This document shows, piece after piece, positions 34,050 to 41,511 of a stretch of 54,905 bases of DNA. Source of the DNA: Alphaproteobacteria bacterium UBA2903 (GTDB lineage Bacteria > Pseudomonadota > Alphaproteobacteria > CAAGCB01 > CAG-977); NCBI GenBank assembly GCA_002349565.1, contig DEDN01000001.1, positions 1 to 54,905 on the forward strand, in the 5' to 3' direction. The position numbers were made by a program, and so were the translations under genes. Below the pieces are notes generated by a model. The model was given only the letters and a program-made list of their open reading frames with translations, was not told where the DNA came from and did not search any database. Every line of letters starts with the position of its first letter. Within the stretch, counting starts at the first letter, position 1.

Positions 34050-34414
34050 CTGAGCTTCGCCGCCGTCTGCAAGCAATCCGTCGACGATTTTTCGGTGCTT
34101 CCGTAGTTCGGCGTGCCGATTTCCATATGTTTGACTTCGTTATCCTGATTCATATACACGAACAACACACAGCTGTTTTGCGCGTACACCCAGACTTGCG
34201 AAGGCGATTCCATCCGCTTGACCGTTGGCGCGCCCAAAACGGATTCGACATAGTCCGCTTTTAATATCGGGTTTTCGCGGTGCGACTCGGCAACCTTGAG
34301 CGGCGTACCGCTTTCCGCCTCCACAACGGGAGTTTTTTCGACAACGGGCAATTCCGTCGGTATGGATTGGCATCCGCACAGCACCAAAAACAATAAGAAA
34401 ACAAGCCGTTTCAT
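34046..34414 (-). CDS. Small uncharacterised lipoprotein
   Basis: A 122-residue protein with a lysine/arginine start, a hydrophobic stretch and a lipobox LCGC at residues 12-15 (a second candidate is Cys13). The mature part has a Pro/Val/Glu-rich linker, then about 70 residues including VLGAPTVKRMESPSQVWVYA and a conserved-looking CVLFVYM. The layout recalls the SmpA/OmlA-type fold, but I cannot confirm it. It overlaps both neighbours by 4 bp (ATGA junctions), so it is translated with the EI24-like protein and PAP2. Confidence 0.72.
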   Translation of the reverse strand: MKRLVFLLFLVLCGCQSIPTELPVVEKTPVVEAESGTPLKVAESHRENPILKADYVESVLGAPTVKRMESPSQVWVYAQNSCVLFVYMNQDNEVKHMEIGTPNYGSTEKSSTDCLQTAAKLR

Positions 34415-35079
34415 TGAGTATCCTCTTGTTTTGCGACCAATCGCCGCATAAAGGCGACCGCCACCAAAGGGCTAATCATATTGACGACGGGAATCGTCAT
34501 CAAAACGGCTATAAATATACCCGCTTTGCGCCAGTAAGGCAACTTTTGTTCAAACAGTTTTTCCGCCGACGCGTAATCATTCGTCCGCAAAGCGACCGAA
34601 AAGAAATACTCGCGCGCCAAAATCCGCCCGTTCACCCAGTAATACAAAGCAACGGGCAGCAGATTCAACAGCGGAATCCAGCCCAGCAACACGCTTATCG
34701 GCGTAATCAACGCCGTCGCCCCCGCGCCTTGCAAAGCGACAATCGACGACATTTTGACGCTGTCCGCCAGCTTGACATCGCGCAATTTGCGCCCTTGAGA
34801 CAGCTTGTCAACGCCCCAATCGATAAAAAAGCCCGCCGCAAAAGTCGCCGCCGCGGGAAAAAACATCAACGCCAAAATAAAAAATCCGATTCCCCCCAAA
34901 ACATTGACCGTTTTTGTCAGCCAAACGCTGTCGAACGAAACAAAATGCGTAAAAACCGCCGTCAGTCCGAAAAACAATCCCAACAACAAAATCGTTGCGG
35001 AAATCAGCGATAAAACCAGCAAGCTTCTGATTTTCTTGGAAAAAACATCGCTAAACGCGGCTAAAAAACTGTGAATCAT
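34411..35079 (-). CDS. EI24/CysZ-like membrane protein
   Basis: A 222-residue inner-membrane protein of the EI24 domain (CysZ-like) family. Four to six hydrophobic segments are visible (about 18-45, 58-88, 110-150, 185-210), with the family-typical WVNGRILAREYF near residue 148. Some members (CysZ) import sulfate, but many of unclear role carry the domain; no cysteine-biosynthesis genes are nearby. The ATG follows an AAGGGGGA ribosome site. It is the first gene of a three-gene minus-strand unit with the lipoprotein and PAP2. Confidence 0.75.
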   Translation of the reverse strand: MIHSFLAAFSDVFSKKIRSLLVLSLISATILLLGLFFGLTAVFTHFVSFDSVWLTKTVNVLGGIGFFILALMFFPAAATFAAGFFIDWGVDKLSQGRKLRDVKLADSVKMSSIVALQGAGATALITPISVLLGWIPLLNLLPVALYYWVNGRILAREYFFSVALRTNDYASAEKLFEQKLPYWRKAGIFIAVLMTIPVVNMISPLVAVAFMRRLVAKQEDTQ

Positions 35080-35124
35080 TTTCGTCCCCCTTGGAAAAAA
35101 GTTTTATTTTTTTATAACAGAGGC

Positions 35125-35152
35125 TTGCTTGAAAACAAAGTTCCTTTATACT
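35125..35152 (+). promoter_or_regulatory. Candidate promoter of the adenosine-kinase-like gene
   Basis: TTGCTT (35125-35130), a 16-base spacer and TATACT (35147-35152) lie about 38 bp before the ATG. The -10 box is good and the -35 box weak. A short GGGT...ACCC dyad (35157-35169) falls near the expected transcript start. Confidence 0.45.
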
Positions 35153-35190
35153 GCACGGGTAATTAACCCCAACGGAGGTTCTGTTTTATC

Positions 35191-36192
35191 ATGAACGCTT
35201 TGTCACGTTTCGATGTCGTCGCAATCGGAAACGCAATCGTTGACGTCCTTGCCAACATGGATGACGATTTTTTGAAAAAGCACGATATGCCCAAAGGGGT
35301 GATGACTTTAATCGACGCGCAAAGGGCTGAGCAGCTCTATGCTCATTTACCCGACACCAGCGTCGAATGTTCTGGCGGATCGGCGGCAAACACCGCCGTC
35401 GGAATCGCCGCCATGGGGGGCAAGCCCGCTTTTATCGGCAAAGTCGCCGCCGACAAACTGGGCGACGTGTTCCGCAAAGACATTACCGAATCGGGCGTTC
35501 ACTTTACGACTCCGTGTCTGAAAAACGAAAAACCGACCGCGCGGTGCATGGTGATTGTCAGCCCCGACGCCCAAAGAACGATGAACACTTATCTGGGCGC
35601 GTGTGCAAAGCTGTCCCGCAAAGACATTGACGAAGAGCTTATCCGTCAAACCAAAATCGTTTATATGGAAGGCTATCTGTGGGATCGCGACGAAGCCAAA
35701 GACGCGCTTTCGTTCGCCGTCGAATTGGCGCGCAAGCACAACCGCAAAGTTTCTTTGTCCTTGTCCGATCCGTACTGCGTCAACCGCCACCGCGACAGCT
35801 TTTTGGAACTGATTAAAAGCGGCGTGGACATTGTTTTTTGCAACGAAGACGAAATTCAATCCCTGTTCGATACGCACGATCCCGAGGAAGCGTTTGAAAA
35901 ATGCCGGACTTTGTGTGAAATCGTCGTTGTAACGCGCGGCGCAAAGGGCGCGGTCGCGATTAAAGGCAACGAACGCTACGAAATCCCCGCCGAACCGATT
36001 AACCGCGTGGTTGACACGACGGGCGCGGGCGATTTGTTCGCCGCCGGATTTTTGACGGGTTACGCCGCCGATCGTCCGATTTCCGAATGTCTGCAAATGG
36101 GGGCGCTTGCCGCCGCGGAAATCATTTCCCATTACGGCGCGCGTCCCGAAACGCCTTTGTGTGATTTAATCGCGGAAAAAATCAAACCGTAA
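35191..36192 (+). CDS. Adenosine kinase-like PfkB-family sugar kinase
   Basis: A 333-residue ribokinase-family enzyme. The N-terminal AIGNAIVDVLANMDD, the substrate-binding GGSAANTAVGIAAMGG (about 62-77) and the catalytic DTTGAGDLFAAGFL (about 270-283, with the base Asp) are intact. Close relatives in alphaproteobacteria are annotated as adenosine kinase, which makes AMP from adenosine. Other nucleosides or sugars are possible. The ATG follows ACGGAGGTTCTG. It is transcribed alone and followed by a 10-bp inverted repeat ahead of macA. Confidence 0.85.
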   Translation: MNALSRFDVVAIGNAIVDVLANMDDDFLKKHDMPKGVMTLIDAQRAEQLYAHLPDTSVECSGGSAANTAVGIAAMGGKPAFIGKVAADKLGDVFRKDITESGVHFTTPCLKNEKPTARCMVIVSPDAQRTMNTYLGACAKLSRKDIDEELIRQTKIVYMEGYLWDRDEAKDALSFAVELARKHNRKVSLSLSDPYCVNRHRDSFLELIKSGVDIVFCNEDEIQSLFDTHDPEEAFEKCRTLCEIVVVTRGAKGAVAIKGNERYEIPAEPINRVVDTTGAGDLFAAGFLTGYAADRPISECLQMGALAAAEIISHYGARPETPLCDLIAEKIKP

Positions 36193-36229
36193 AAAAATTT
36201 TCGGTAAAACGTAAGTATCCTGACTATGG

Positions 36230-36257
36230 AATCGTTAAACATTTGGTTTTAACGATT
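36230..36257. repeat. Perfect 10-bp inverted repeat upstream of macA
   Basis: AATCGTTAAA and TTTAACGATT flank an 8-base spacer, ending 17 bp before the macA ATG. It could be an operator for control of the macAB operon or a weak terminator of the kinase gene. There is no long T-run. Confidence 0.6.
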
Positions 36258-36274
36258 TTGGTCGAGTACGAAAC

Positions 36275-37447
36275 ATGTTGCATTTATCGAAAAAAAACGT
36301 CTTTTTGTTCGCTTTGGTCGCTCTTGCCGCCCTGTTCGGGTGCAAGGCTTGGTTCAAAGATGAACCCGTTTCCTACATCACGGAACCCGTTATTCGCAAA
36401 AACATCGAAAAAGCAGTCAACGCCACGGGCGAAGTCAAAGCCATCGAACTGGTCACCGTCGGCGCGCAAACGTCGGGAAAAATCGAATATCTGCCCGTCA
36501 AAGTCGGGCAACGGATTCAAAAAGGCGACCTTATCGCCCAAATCGATTCGACAACGCAGGAAAACGATGTCAACAGTGCCAAAGCCAAGCTGACCAGTTT
36601 GAAAGCGCAGTTGAACGCCGCCGAAATTTCCGCCAAAATCGCCGAAAAGCAATTCGTCCGCGAACAACGTTTGCTGAAAAAGAATGCCGCCTCGCAGGAA
36701 GACTTTGAAAACGCCAAGGACGCTTTTGAAGCCGCCAAAGCCAAAGTCACCGAACTGAAAGCGTCGATTGCCGAAACCGCGCTGGCTTTGAACACGGCGG
36801 AAACGAACTTGGGATACACGAAAATCACCGCGCCTTTGGACGGCGTCGTCGTTTCCGTTCCCGTCAAAACGGGGCAAACCGTCAACGCCGCAATGAACAC
36901 GCCGACCATCGTTCAAATCGCGGATCTGTCGCAAATGGAAATTCTGATTGAAATCTCCGAAGGCGACATCGGCAAAGTTCAAACGGGGGCGAAAGTCACT
37001 TACACCGTTTTAAGCGCGCCCGAAACCGTTTACGAAACGACTTTGAAATCCATTGATCCGGGGCTGACTTTGCTGACCAACGGCGAATACACCGAAGTCG
37101 TCGGTTCCGACGAAGCGATTTACTACTACGGACGGCTGGTCGTCGACAATCCCGACGGCGCTTTAAGAATCGGCATGACAACCCAAAACGTGATTTACGT
37201 TGCGCAAGCCGACAATGTTTTGACGGCTCCCGTTCTGGCGGTCAAAAAGGACGGCGCGCAAAGTTATGTCAACGTTCTGACCCCGACGGGCATTCAACGG
37301 CACGCGGTTGTAACGGGATTGTCGGACGGCGTGGACATCGAAATCAAATCGGGCGTATCCGATCATGACACCGTGGTCATCGCGCAAATGTCCGAATCCG
37401 AAGTCACCAAAAAGAAAGACAAATTCAAACGTCCGAGAGGCTTCTGA
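36275..37447 (+). CDS. macA: MacA-type periplasmic adaptor
   Basis: The membrane-fusion subunit that bridges MacB to an outer-membrane channel. The 390-residue protein has an N-terminal hydrophobic segment with a possible lipobox LFGC, then the lipoyl domain (GEVKAIELVTVGAQTSGKIE). A long alpha-hairpin coiled coil (about 90-165) follows, then the second lipoyl half (LGYTKITAPLDGVVVSV) and beta-barrel/membrane-proximal domains. It overlaps macB by 1 bp and forms an operon with macB and the NodT-type channel. Substrates of MacAB systems include macrolides, toxins and lipopeptides. Confidence 0.9.
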   Translation: MLHLSKKNVFLFALVALAALFGCKAWFKDEPVSYITEPVIRKNIEKAVNATGEVKAIELVTVGAQTSGKIEYLPVKVGQRIQKGDLIAQIDSTTQENDVNSAKAKLTSLKAQLNAAEISAKIAEKQFVREQRLLKKNAASQEDFENAKDAFEAAKAKVTELKASIAETALALNTAETNLGYTKITAPLDGVVVSVPVKTGQTVNAAMNTPTIVQIADLSQMEILIEISEGDIGKVQTGAKVTYTVLSAPETVYETTLKSIDPGLTLLTNGEYTEVVGSDEAIYYYGRLVVDNPDGALRIGMTTQNVIYVAQADNVLTAPVLAVKKDGAQSYVNVLTPTGIQRHAVVTGLSDGVDIEIKSGVSDHDTVVIAQMSESEVTKKKDKFKRPRGF

Positions 37448-39288
37448 TGAACATCATTGAACTGTCGAAAATCAACAAGTTTTTCGGCGCGGGCGACAAC
37501 AGAACCCACGTTTTGAAAGACGTTGATTTCACCATTGAAAAGGGCGATTTCGTCGCGATTATCGGACAATCGGGATCGGGCAAATCGACGCTGATGAACA
37601 TCATCGGCTGTCTGGACGTGCCGACGGCGGGATCGTATAAAATCAACGGTGTCGAGGTTGCCAAAATGACCAAAGACGAACAGGCGGCTTTGCGGTGCAA
37701 GACGTTCGGCTTCATCTTTCAGCGTTACAACCTGCTGTCGAATTTGAACGCGCTTGAAAACGCGGCCCTGCCCGCCGTCTATTCGGGCATCGGCAAAGCC
37801 GACCGCACCGCGCGCGCTTTGATGAACGGGGGCGAGATTATCCTTGCCGACGAACCGACGGGCGCGCTGGATTCCAAAAGCGGCGAAACCGTCATGGAAA
37901 TCATCAAATCCCTGCACCGTCAGGGACACACGATTGTCATGGTCACGCACGACGCGCACATCGCCGCCCAAGCCGACCGCATCATCGAAATCAAGGACGG
38001 ACGCATCATTTCCGACACGCGCAAAGCCAATGAATTTTTCCCCCTGCAAAATCCCGTCAAAAACGTCAAGCGTTCCCGTCTGGCGGAATTGCGCTACAGC
38101 TTTTTGGAATCGTTTTCGATGTCCGTTCATTCGATTTTGGCGAACAAAATGCGGTCTTTGCTGACCATGCTGGGCATTATCATCGGCATCGCTTCGGTCG
38201 TGTCGGTCGTCGCTTTGGGCAACGCGTCCCAAGCCAAAATCATGAAGCAAATCAGCTCCATGGGAACGAACACGATTGACATTTTACCCGGCAAAGGCTT
38301 CGGCGACCGTCATTCGGGAAAAATCAAAACGCTGAAAATCAGTGATTCCGAGTTTTTGGCGCGTCAAGCGTTCATCGACAACGCCAGCCCGAACGTGTCG
38401 ACCAGCGGGACTTTGGTTTACAAAAACAATTCTGTCACCGCCAGTTTGCGCGGGGTTGACCGCGCTTATTTCTCGGTCAAAGGCAAAAATCTGACCGTCG
38501 GGCGCATTTTCAGTCCCGAAGAAGTTTCCCAAGCCGATTCCGTCGTCGTTATCGACGACAACACGCGCAAAGAACTGTTCGCGGACAATCCCAATCCCGT
38601 GGGCGAGATTTTGATTTTCAACAAAAAGCCCTTGAAAATCATCGGCATGACGGAAAAGGACAACTCCCCCGGTCCGATGTCGGAAAGCATGAATCTGTGG
38701 GTGCCTTACACGACCGCAATGTACAAAATCACGGGCGGCAAAGACATCAATTCGATTACCGTGCGCGTCAGCGATTCGGTTAAATCCCAAGTCGCCGAAG
38801 ACAGTATCGAAGCGATTTTGACCGCGCGGCACGGCAAAAAAGACTTCTTTATGATTAACACGGACAGCATCAAGCAAACGATTGAAAGCACGACGGGAAC
38901 AATGAAGCTGCTGATTGCCTGTATCGCGGTCATTTCGCTGATTGTCGGCGGCATCGGCGTGATGAACATCATGCTGGTATCGGTCACGGAACGCACGCGC
39001 GAAATCGGAATCCGCATGGCAATCGGCGCAAAGCAATACGACATTTTACTGCAGTTCCTGATTGAATCCGTGCTGATTTGCGTGCTGGGCGGCGGACTGG
39101 GCGTCGCGTTTTCCCTGACGCTCGGCTGGCTGGTCAACACGTTTGCGACGAACTTCGGCATGCTGTTTTCAACCGCGTCGATTGTGTTGGCTTTGGTCTG
39201 TTCGTCGTCCATAGGAATTATCTTCGGCTATATGCCCGCGAAAAACGCGTCCAACTTAAACCCCATTGATGCTTTGGCGAGTGAATGA
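37447..39288 (+). CDS. macB: MacB ABC transporter lacking the ABC signature motif
   Basis: MacB couples ATP hydrolysis to export through MacA and TolC. The 613-residue protein has Walker A IGQSGSGKST (about 39-48), Q-loop FIFQRYNLL, Walker B ILADEPTGALD, H-loop MVTHD, a transmembrane helix near 235, a large periplasmic domain and three C-terminal helices with the FtsX-like fold. However, between YSGIGKADRTARAL and MNGGEII about 33 residues are missing in frame. That is exactly the stretch with the LSGGQ signature needed for ATP hydrolysis at the dimer interface. The junction sits on an ARAL-coding sequence (about 37808-37820), which occurs twice in normal macB. Export activity is doubtful unless this is an assembly error. 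Confidence 0.88.
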   Translation: MNIIELSKINKFFGAGDNRTHVLKDVDFTIEKGDFVAIIGQSGSGKSTLMNIIGCLDVPTAGSYKINGVEVAKMTKDEQAALRCKTFGFIFQRYNLLSNLNALENAALPAVYSGIGKADRTARALMNGGEIILADEPTGALDSKSGETVMEIIKSLHRQGHTIVMVTHDAHIAAQADRIIEIKDGRIISDTRKANEFFPLQNPVKNVKRSRLAELRYSFLESFSMSVHSILANKMRSLLTMLGIIIGIASVVSVVALGNASQAKIMKQISSMGTNTIDILPGKGFGDRHSGKIKTLKISDSEFLARQAFIDNASPNVSTSGTLVYKNNSVTASLRGVDRAYFSVKGKNLTVGRIFSPEEVSQADSVVVIDDNTRKELFADNPNPVGEILIFNKKPLKIIGMTEKDNSPGPMSESMNLWVPYTTAMYKITGGKDINSITVRVSDSVKSQVAEDSIEAILTARHGKKDFFMINTDSIKQTIESTTGTMKLLIACIAVISLIVGGIGVMNIMLVSVTERTREIGIRMAIGAKQYDILLQFLIESVLICVLGGGLGVAFSLTLGWLVNTFATNFGMLFSTASIVLALVCSSSIGIIFGYMPAKNASNLNPIDALASE

Positions 39289-39289
39289 C

Positions 39290-40651
39290 ATGATGAAACG
39301 AAACACCTTCTTATCCTTTTTATTGGCAACAACCGTTTTGTCGGGGTGCGCCGCGACAACAAAATCCGTTCCGTCTTTGGAAGCCGAGCTGAACTATACG
39401 CAAGAAATCCGCGAAAAATTCCAAGCCGATCTCGACTGGTGGAAAGCGTACAACAATGACGAGCTGAACTACTTGACAAGCTTTGCCTTGAAAAACAATC
39501 CCGACATGCTGAAAGCGGCGGTCAAGATTCAAAAACAGCTGGCAAATTTGAACCTGTCGGAATCCGATTTGTTTCCGACGTTGACGGGCAGTCTGGGCGC
39601 GTCGTCGAAAAAAAAGCTGAACGACGGCAAAAAATCGACGCCAACGTTTTCGGGCGAGCTTGCTTTGAATTATGAAATCGACTTGTACGGCAAAATCGCC
39701 GACGCCCGCGACGCGCAGGAATTCGAGCTGAACGCCACCGTCGCCGACGCCGAAAGCGCGCGGCTGAGCGTCGTCAACAGCGTTGTCGATTTGTATTTCA
39801 ACCTGCTTTATTTGCGCGACACGATTGATTTGACGCAAAAAAACATCGACACTTACAGCAGTCTGCTTGACATTGCGAGCGCGCGGTTCAACACGGGCAA
39901 AGCCGACAAGCTGGAAATCACGCAGGCGCGGCAAAGCCTGATTGCCGAACAAACGGCGCTGCTGAACGCGCAAACGCAATACAAGGAAATGGAGCAAAGC
40001 CTGCGCAACGTGTTGAATCTGAAACCGTCGGACGGCTTTGTTTTAGGCAAAGCTTCGATTTTAAAGCAACCGCTTTTGACGCCGCATTTGTCCGTCCCCG
40101 TATCCGTTCTGGCGAACCGTCCCGATTTGACCGCCGCGCAGTACCGCTTGAAAAAAGCGTTCAAAACCGTGAAAGTTTCGGAAAAAGGTTGGTATCCGAC
40201 GATTTCGCTGAACGGCGCAATCGGATCGTCGTCCGACCGCGCGAAATCGACGTTCGATTTTCCGTATCTGTTGGGCGGCGTGTCGGTCAATCTGCCGTTT
40301 TTGGATTGGAACAGCGTGAAAAACAACGTCAAAATCGCCAAAGCCGATTACGATATCGCCTTGATTGACTTCAAGGACGCTTTGGCGCAGGCGTTAAACG
40401 AAGTCGCTTATTATTCGTTTGCTTACGGCAAAACGGGACACATTTACGCCAACGTCGAAAAAACGGTCGAAAACAACCGTCAAATCACCGCGTATTACCG
40501 CGCGCGGCATCAAGCGGGCAAGGCAAGTTTCAAAGATGTTCTGCAAGCCGTCGCCGACGAAAACGCGGCGCGAAAGAATCTGCTGGCGCAAAAATATCAG
40601 CTGATTAAATACGAAAACCTGCTGTTCAAAGCCATGGCAGGACGGTATTAG
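39290..40651 (+). CDS. NodT/TolC-family outer-membrane efflux lipoprotein
   Basis: The outer-membrane channel partner of the MacAB operon. The 453-residue protein starts with a signal peptide and lipobox TVLSGC. It then has the duplicated OEP helical-barrel repeats (ALKNNPDMLKAAVKIQKQ and later VLANRPDLTAAQYRLKKA), each with the N/R-P-D motif typical of NodT-type channels, and the predicted beta-strand insertions (about 110-130 and 320-345). The ATG at 39290 is 1 bp after the macB stop, so the in-frame start at 39266 is rejected. An ATG directly next to it (39293) would serve equally. Confidence 0.9.
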   Translation: MMKRNTFLSFLLATTVLSGCAATTKSVPSLEAELNYTQEIREKFQADLDWWKAYNNDELNYLTSFALKNNPDMLKAAVKIQKQLANLNLSESDLFPTLTGSLGASSKKKLNDGKKSTPTFSGELALNYEIDLYGKIADARDAQEFELNATVADAESARLSVVNSVVDLYFNLLYLRDTIDLTQKNIDTYSSLLDIASARFNTGKADKLEITQARQSLIAEQTALLNAQTQYKEMEQSLRNVLNLKPSDGFVLGKASILKQPLLTPHLSVPVSVLANRPDLTAAQYRLKKAFKTVKVSEKGWYPTISLNGAIGSSSDRAKSTFDFPYLLGGVSVNLPFLDWNSVKNNVKIAKADYDIALIDFKDALAQALNEVAYYSFAYGKTGHIYANVEKTVENNRQITAYYRARHQAGKASFKDVLQAVADENAARKNLLAQKYQLIKYENLLFKAMAGRY

Positions 40652-40672
40652 CCTGCGTCGCCGCCTATGGCT

Positions 40673-40722
40673 GAGGACAGCATTTCGTCATAGTTGCGAG
40701 GACAGCTTTTCGTCATAGTTGC
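40673..40722. repeat. 25-bp tandem duplication at the EF-hand gene 3' end
   Basis: Two adjacent 25-base copies (40673-40697 and 40698-40722) differ at one position. Because 25 is not a multiple of three, the second copy shifted the EF-hand gene frame and made a new stop. Confidence 0.93.
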
Positions 40723-41404
40723 GCAGATATTCGTCCTTTGTCAGACAGTTCGGTTTGGCTTTCTTTTCGTCCCGATACAAAGCGCGGGATTCGTCTTCGT
40801 TCAGCGCATACAAGGGATCGCTGACCATTCTGCGGCTGTCTTCAACCATATAAGTCGCGTATTCGCTTTCGGTAACGCAACCGTCTTTGTTTTTATCCAT
40901 TTGAAAATAGTTTTCGTCGGCAATATTGGACGATATGCCTTTGAGGAAATTGTTTGCCATTTCGTCGGGAGACATATTTTCCAACTTTTTGACCGCTTCG
41001 TTGAATTTTTTCAAAGAATCCTGCAACGCGGCCTCCGCCTTGTCGGGATTGTTCGCGAACTCCATGACTTTGTTTTGCCGTTCGCTGGCAGACAGCATCG
41101 ATTCCGTTTGCATCAAAAGTAAAAACTCGTCCTTTTCCAGATTGCCGTCCCCGTTTTTGTCAAAGGTTTTAAACGCGGCGTTCCGTCTGGACTTCTTGTG
41201 CCGTTTTTGCGCATCGTCCAACAAAACATCCGCATCAATGCCCCCGACAAAGGCTTTGTATTCGTTCGACGAAATAACGCCGTCGTTGTTGACGTCCAGC
41301 AAATCAAACGCAACTCTCATCATTTCCGACGCATCGGAAATCTGCGCGTTCGCCGCCGATCCCGCCATTAAAAATCCCGCCAAAAAAACAAAGCCTTTCT
41401 TCAT
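40688..41404 (-). CDS. Secreted EF-hand calcium-binding protein (C-terminus rewritten)
   Basis: A 238-residue protein with a signal peptide ending near AANA (residues 17-20) and three EF-hand loops: DVNNDGVISSNE (about 37-48), DKNGDGNLEKDE (about 82-93) and DKNKDGCVTESE (about 170-181). A helical region of about 75 residues separates the second and third. It is expected in the periplasm as a calcium sensor or buffer. The last residues KLSSQL and stop come from a 25-bp tandem duplication. Without it, the frame would run NYDEMLSSAIGGDAG to a stop at 40648, overlapping the NodT gene end. The ATG follows a GGAGGAAG site. Confidence 0.82.
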   Translation of the reverse strand: MKKGFVFLAGFLMAGSAANAQISDASEMMRVAFDLLDVNNDGVISSNEYKAFVGGIDADVLLDDAQKRHKKSRRNAAFKTFDKNGDGNLEKDEFLLLMQTESMLSASERQNKVMEFANNPDKAEAALQDSLKKFNEAVKKLENMSPDEMANNFLKGISSNIADENYFQMDKNKDGCVTESEYATYMVEDSRRMVSDPLYALNEDESRALYRDEKKAKPNCLTKDEYLRNYDEKLSSQL

Positions 41405-41445
41405 ATCGTCTTCCTCCGCTTTTTATTCAAATACCGTGAAATTTG

Positions 41446-41474
41446 TTGACAAGTCAAGCAAAACTGCATAGAAA
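41446..41474 (+). promoter_or_regulatory. Promoter of typA
   Basis: A perfect TTGACA (41446-41451), a 17-base spacer and TAGAAA (41469-41474), about 37 bp before the typA ATG in the typA/EF-hand divergent gap. Confidence 0.55.
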
Positions 41475-41511
41475 AACGCTTAGTTTGAATTCAACGAAGA
41501 AGTAAACACCC

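Noticed and set aside
37447..39288. Calling macB a pseudogene
   Set aside because: The frame is intact end to end and all other motifs remain, so it is listed as a coding gene with a motif deletion.
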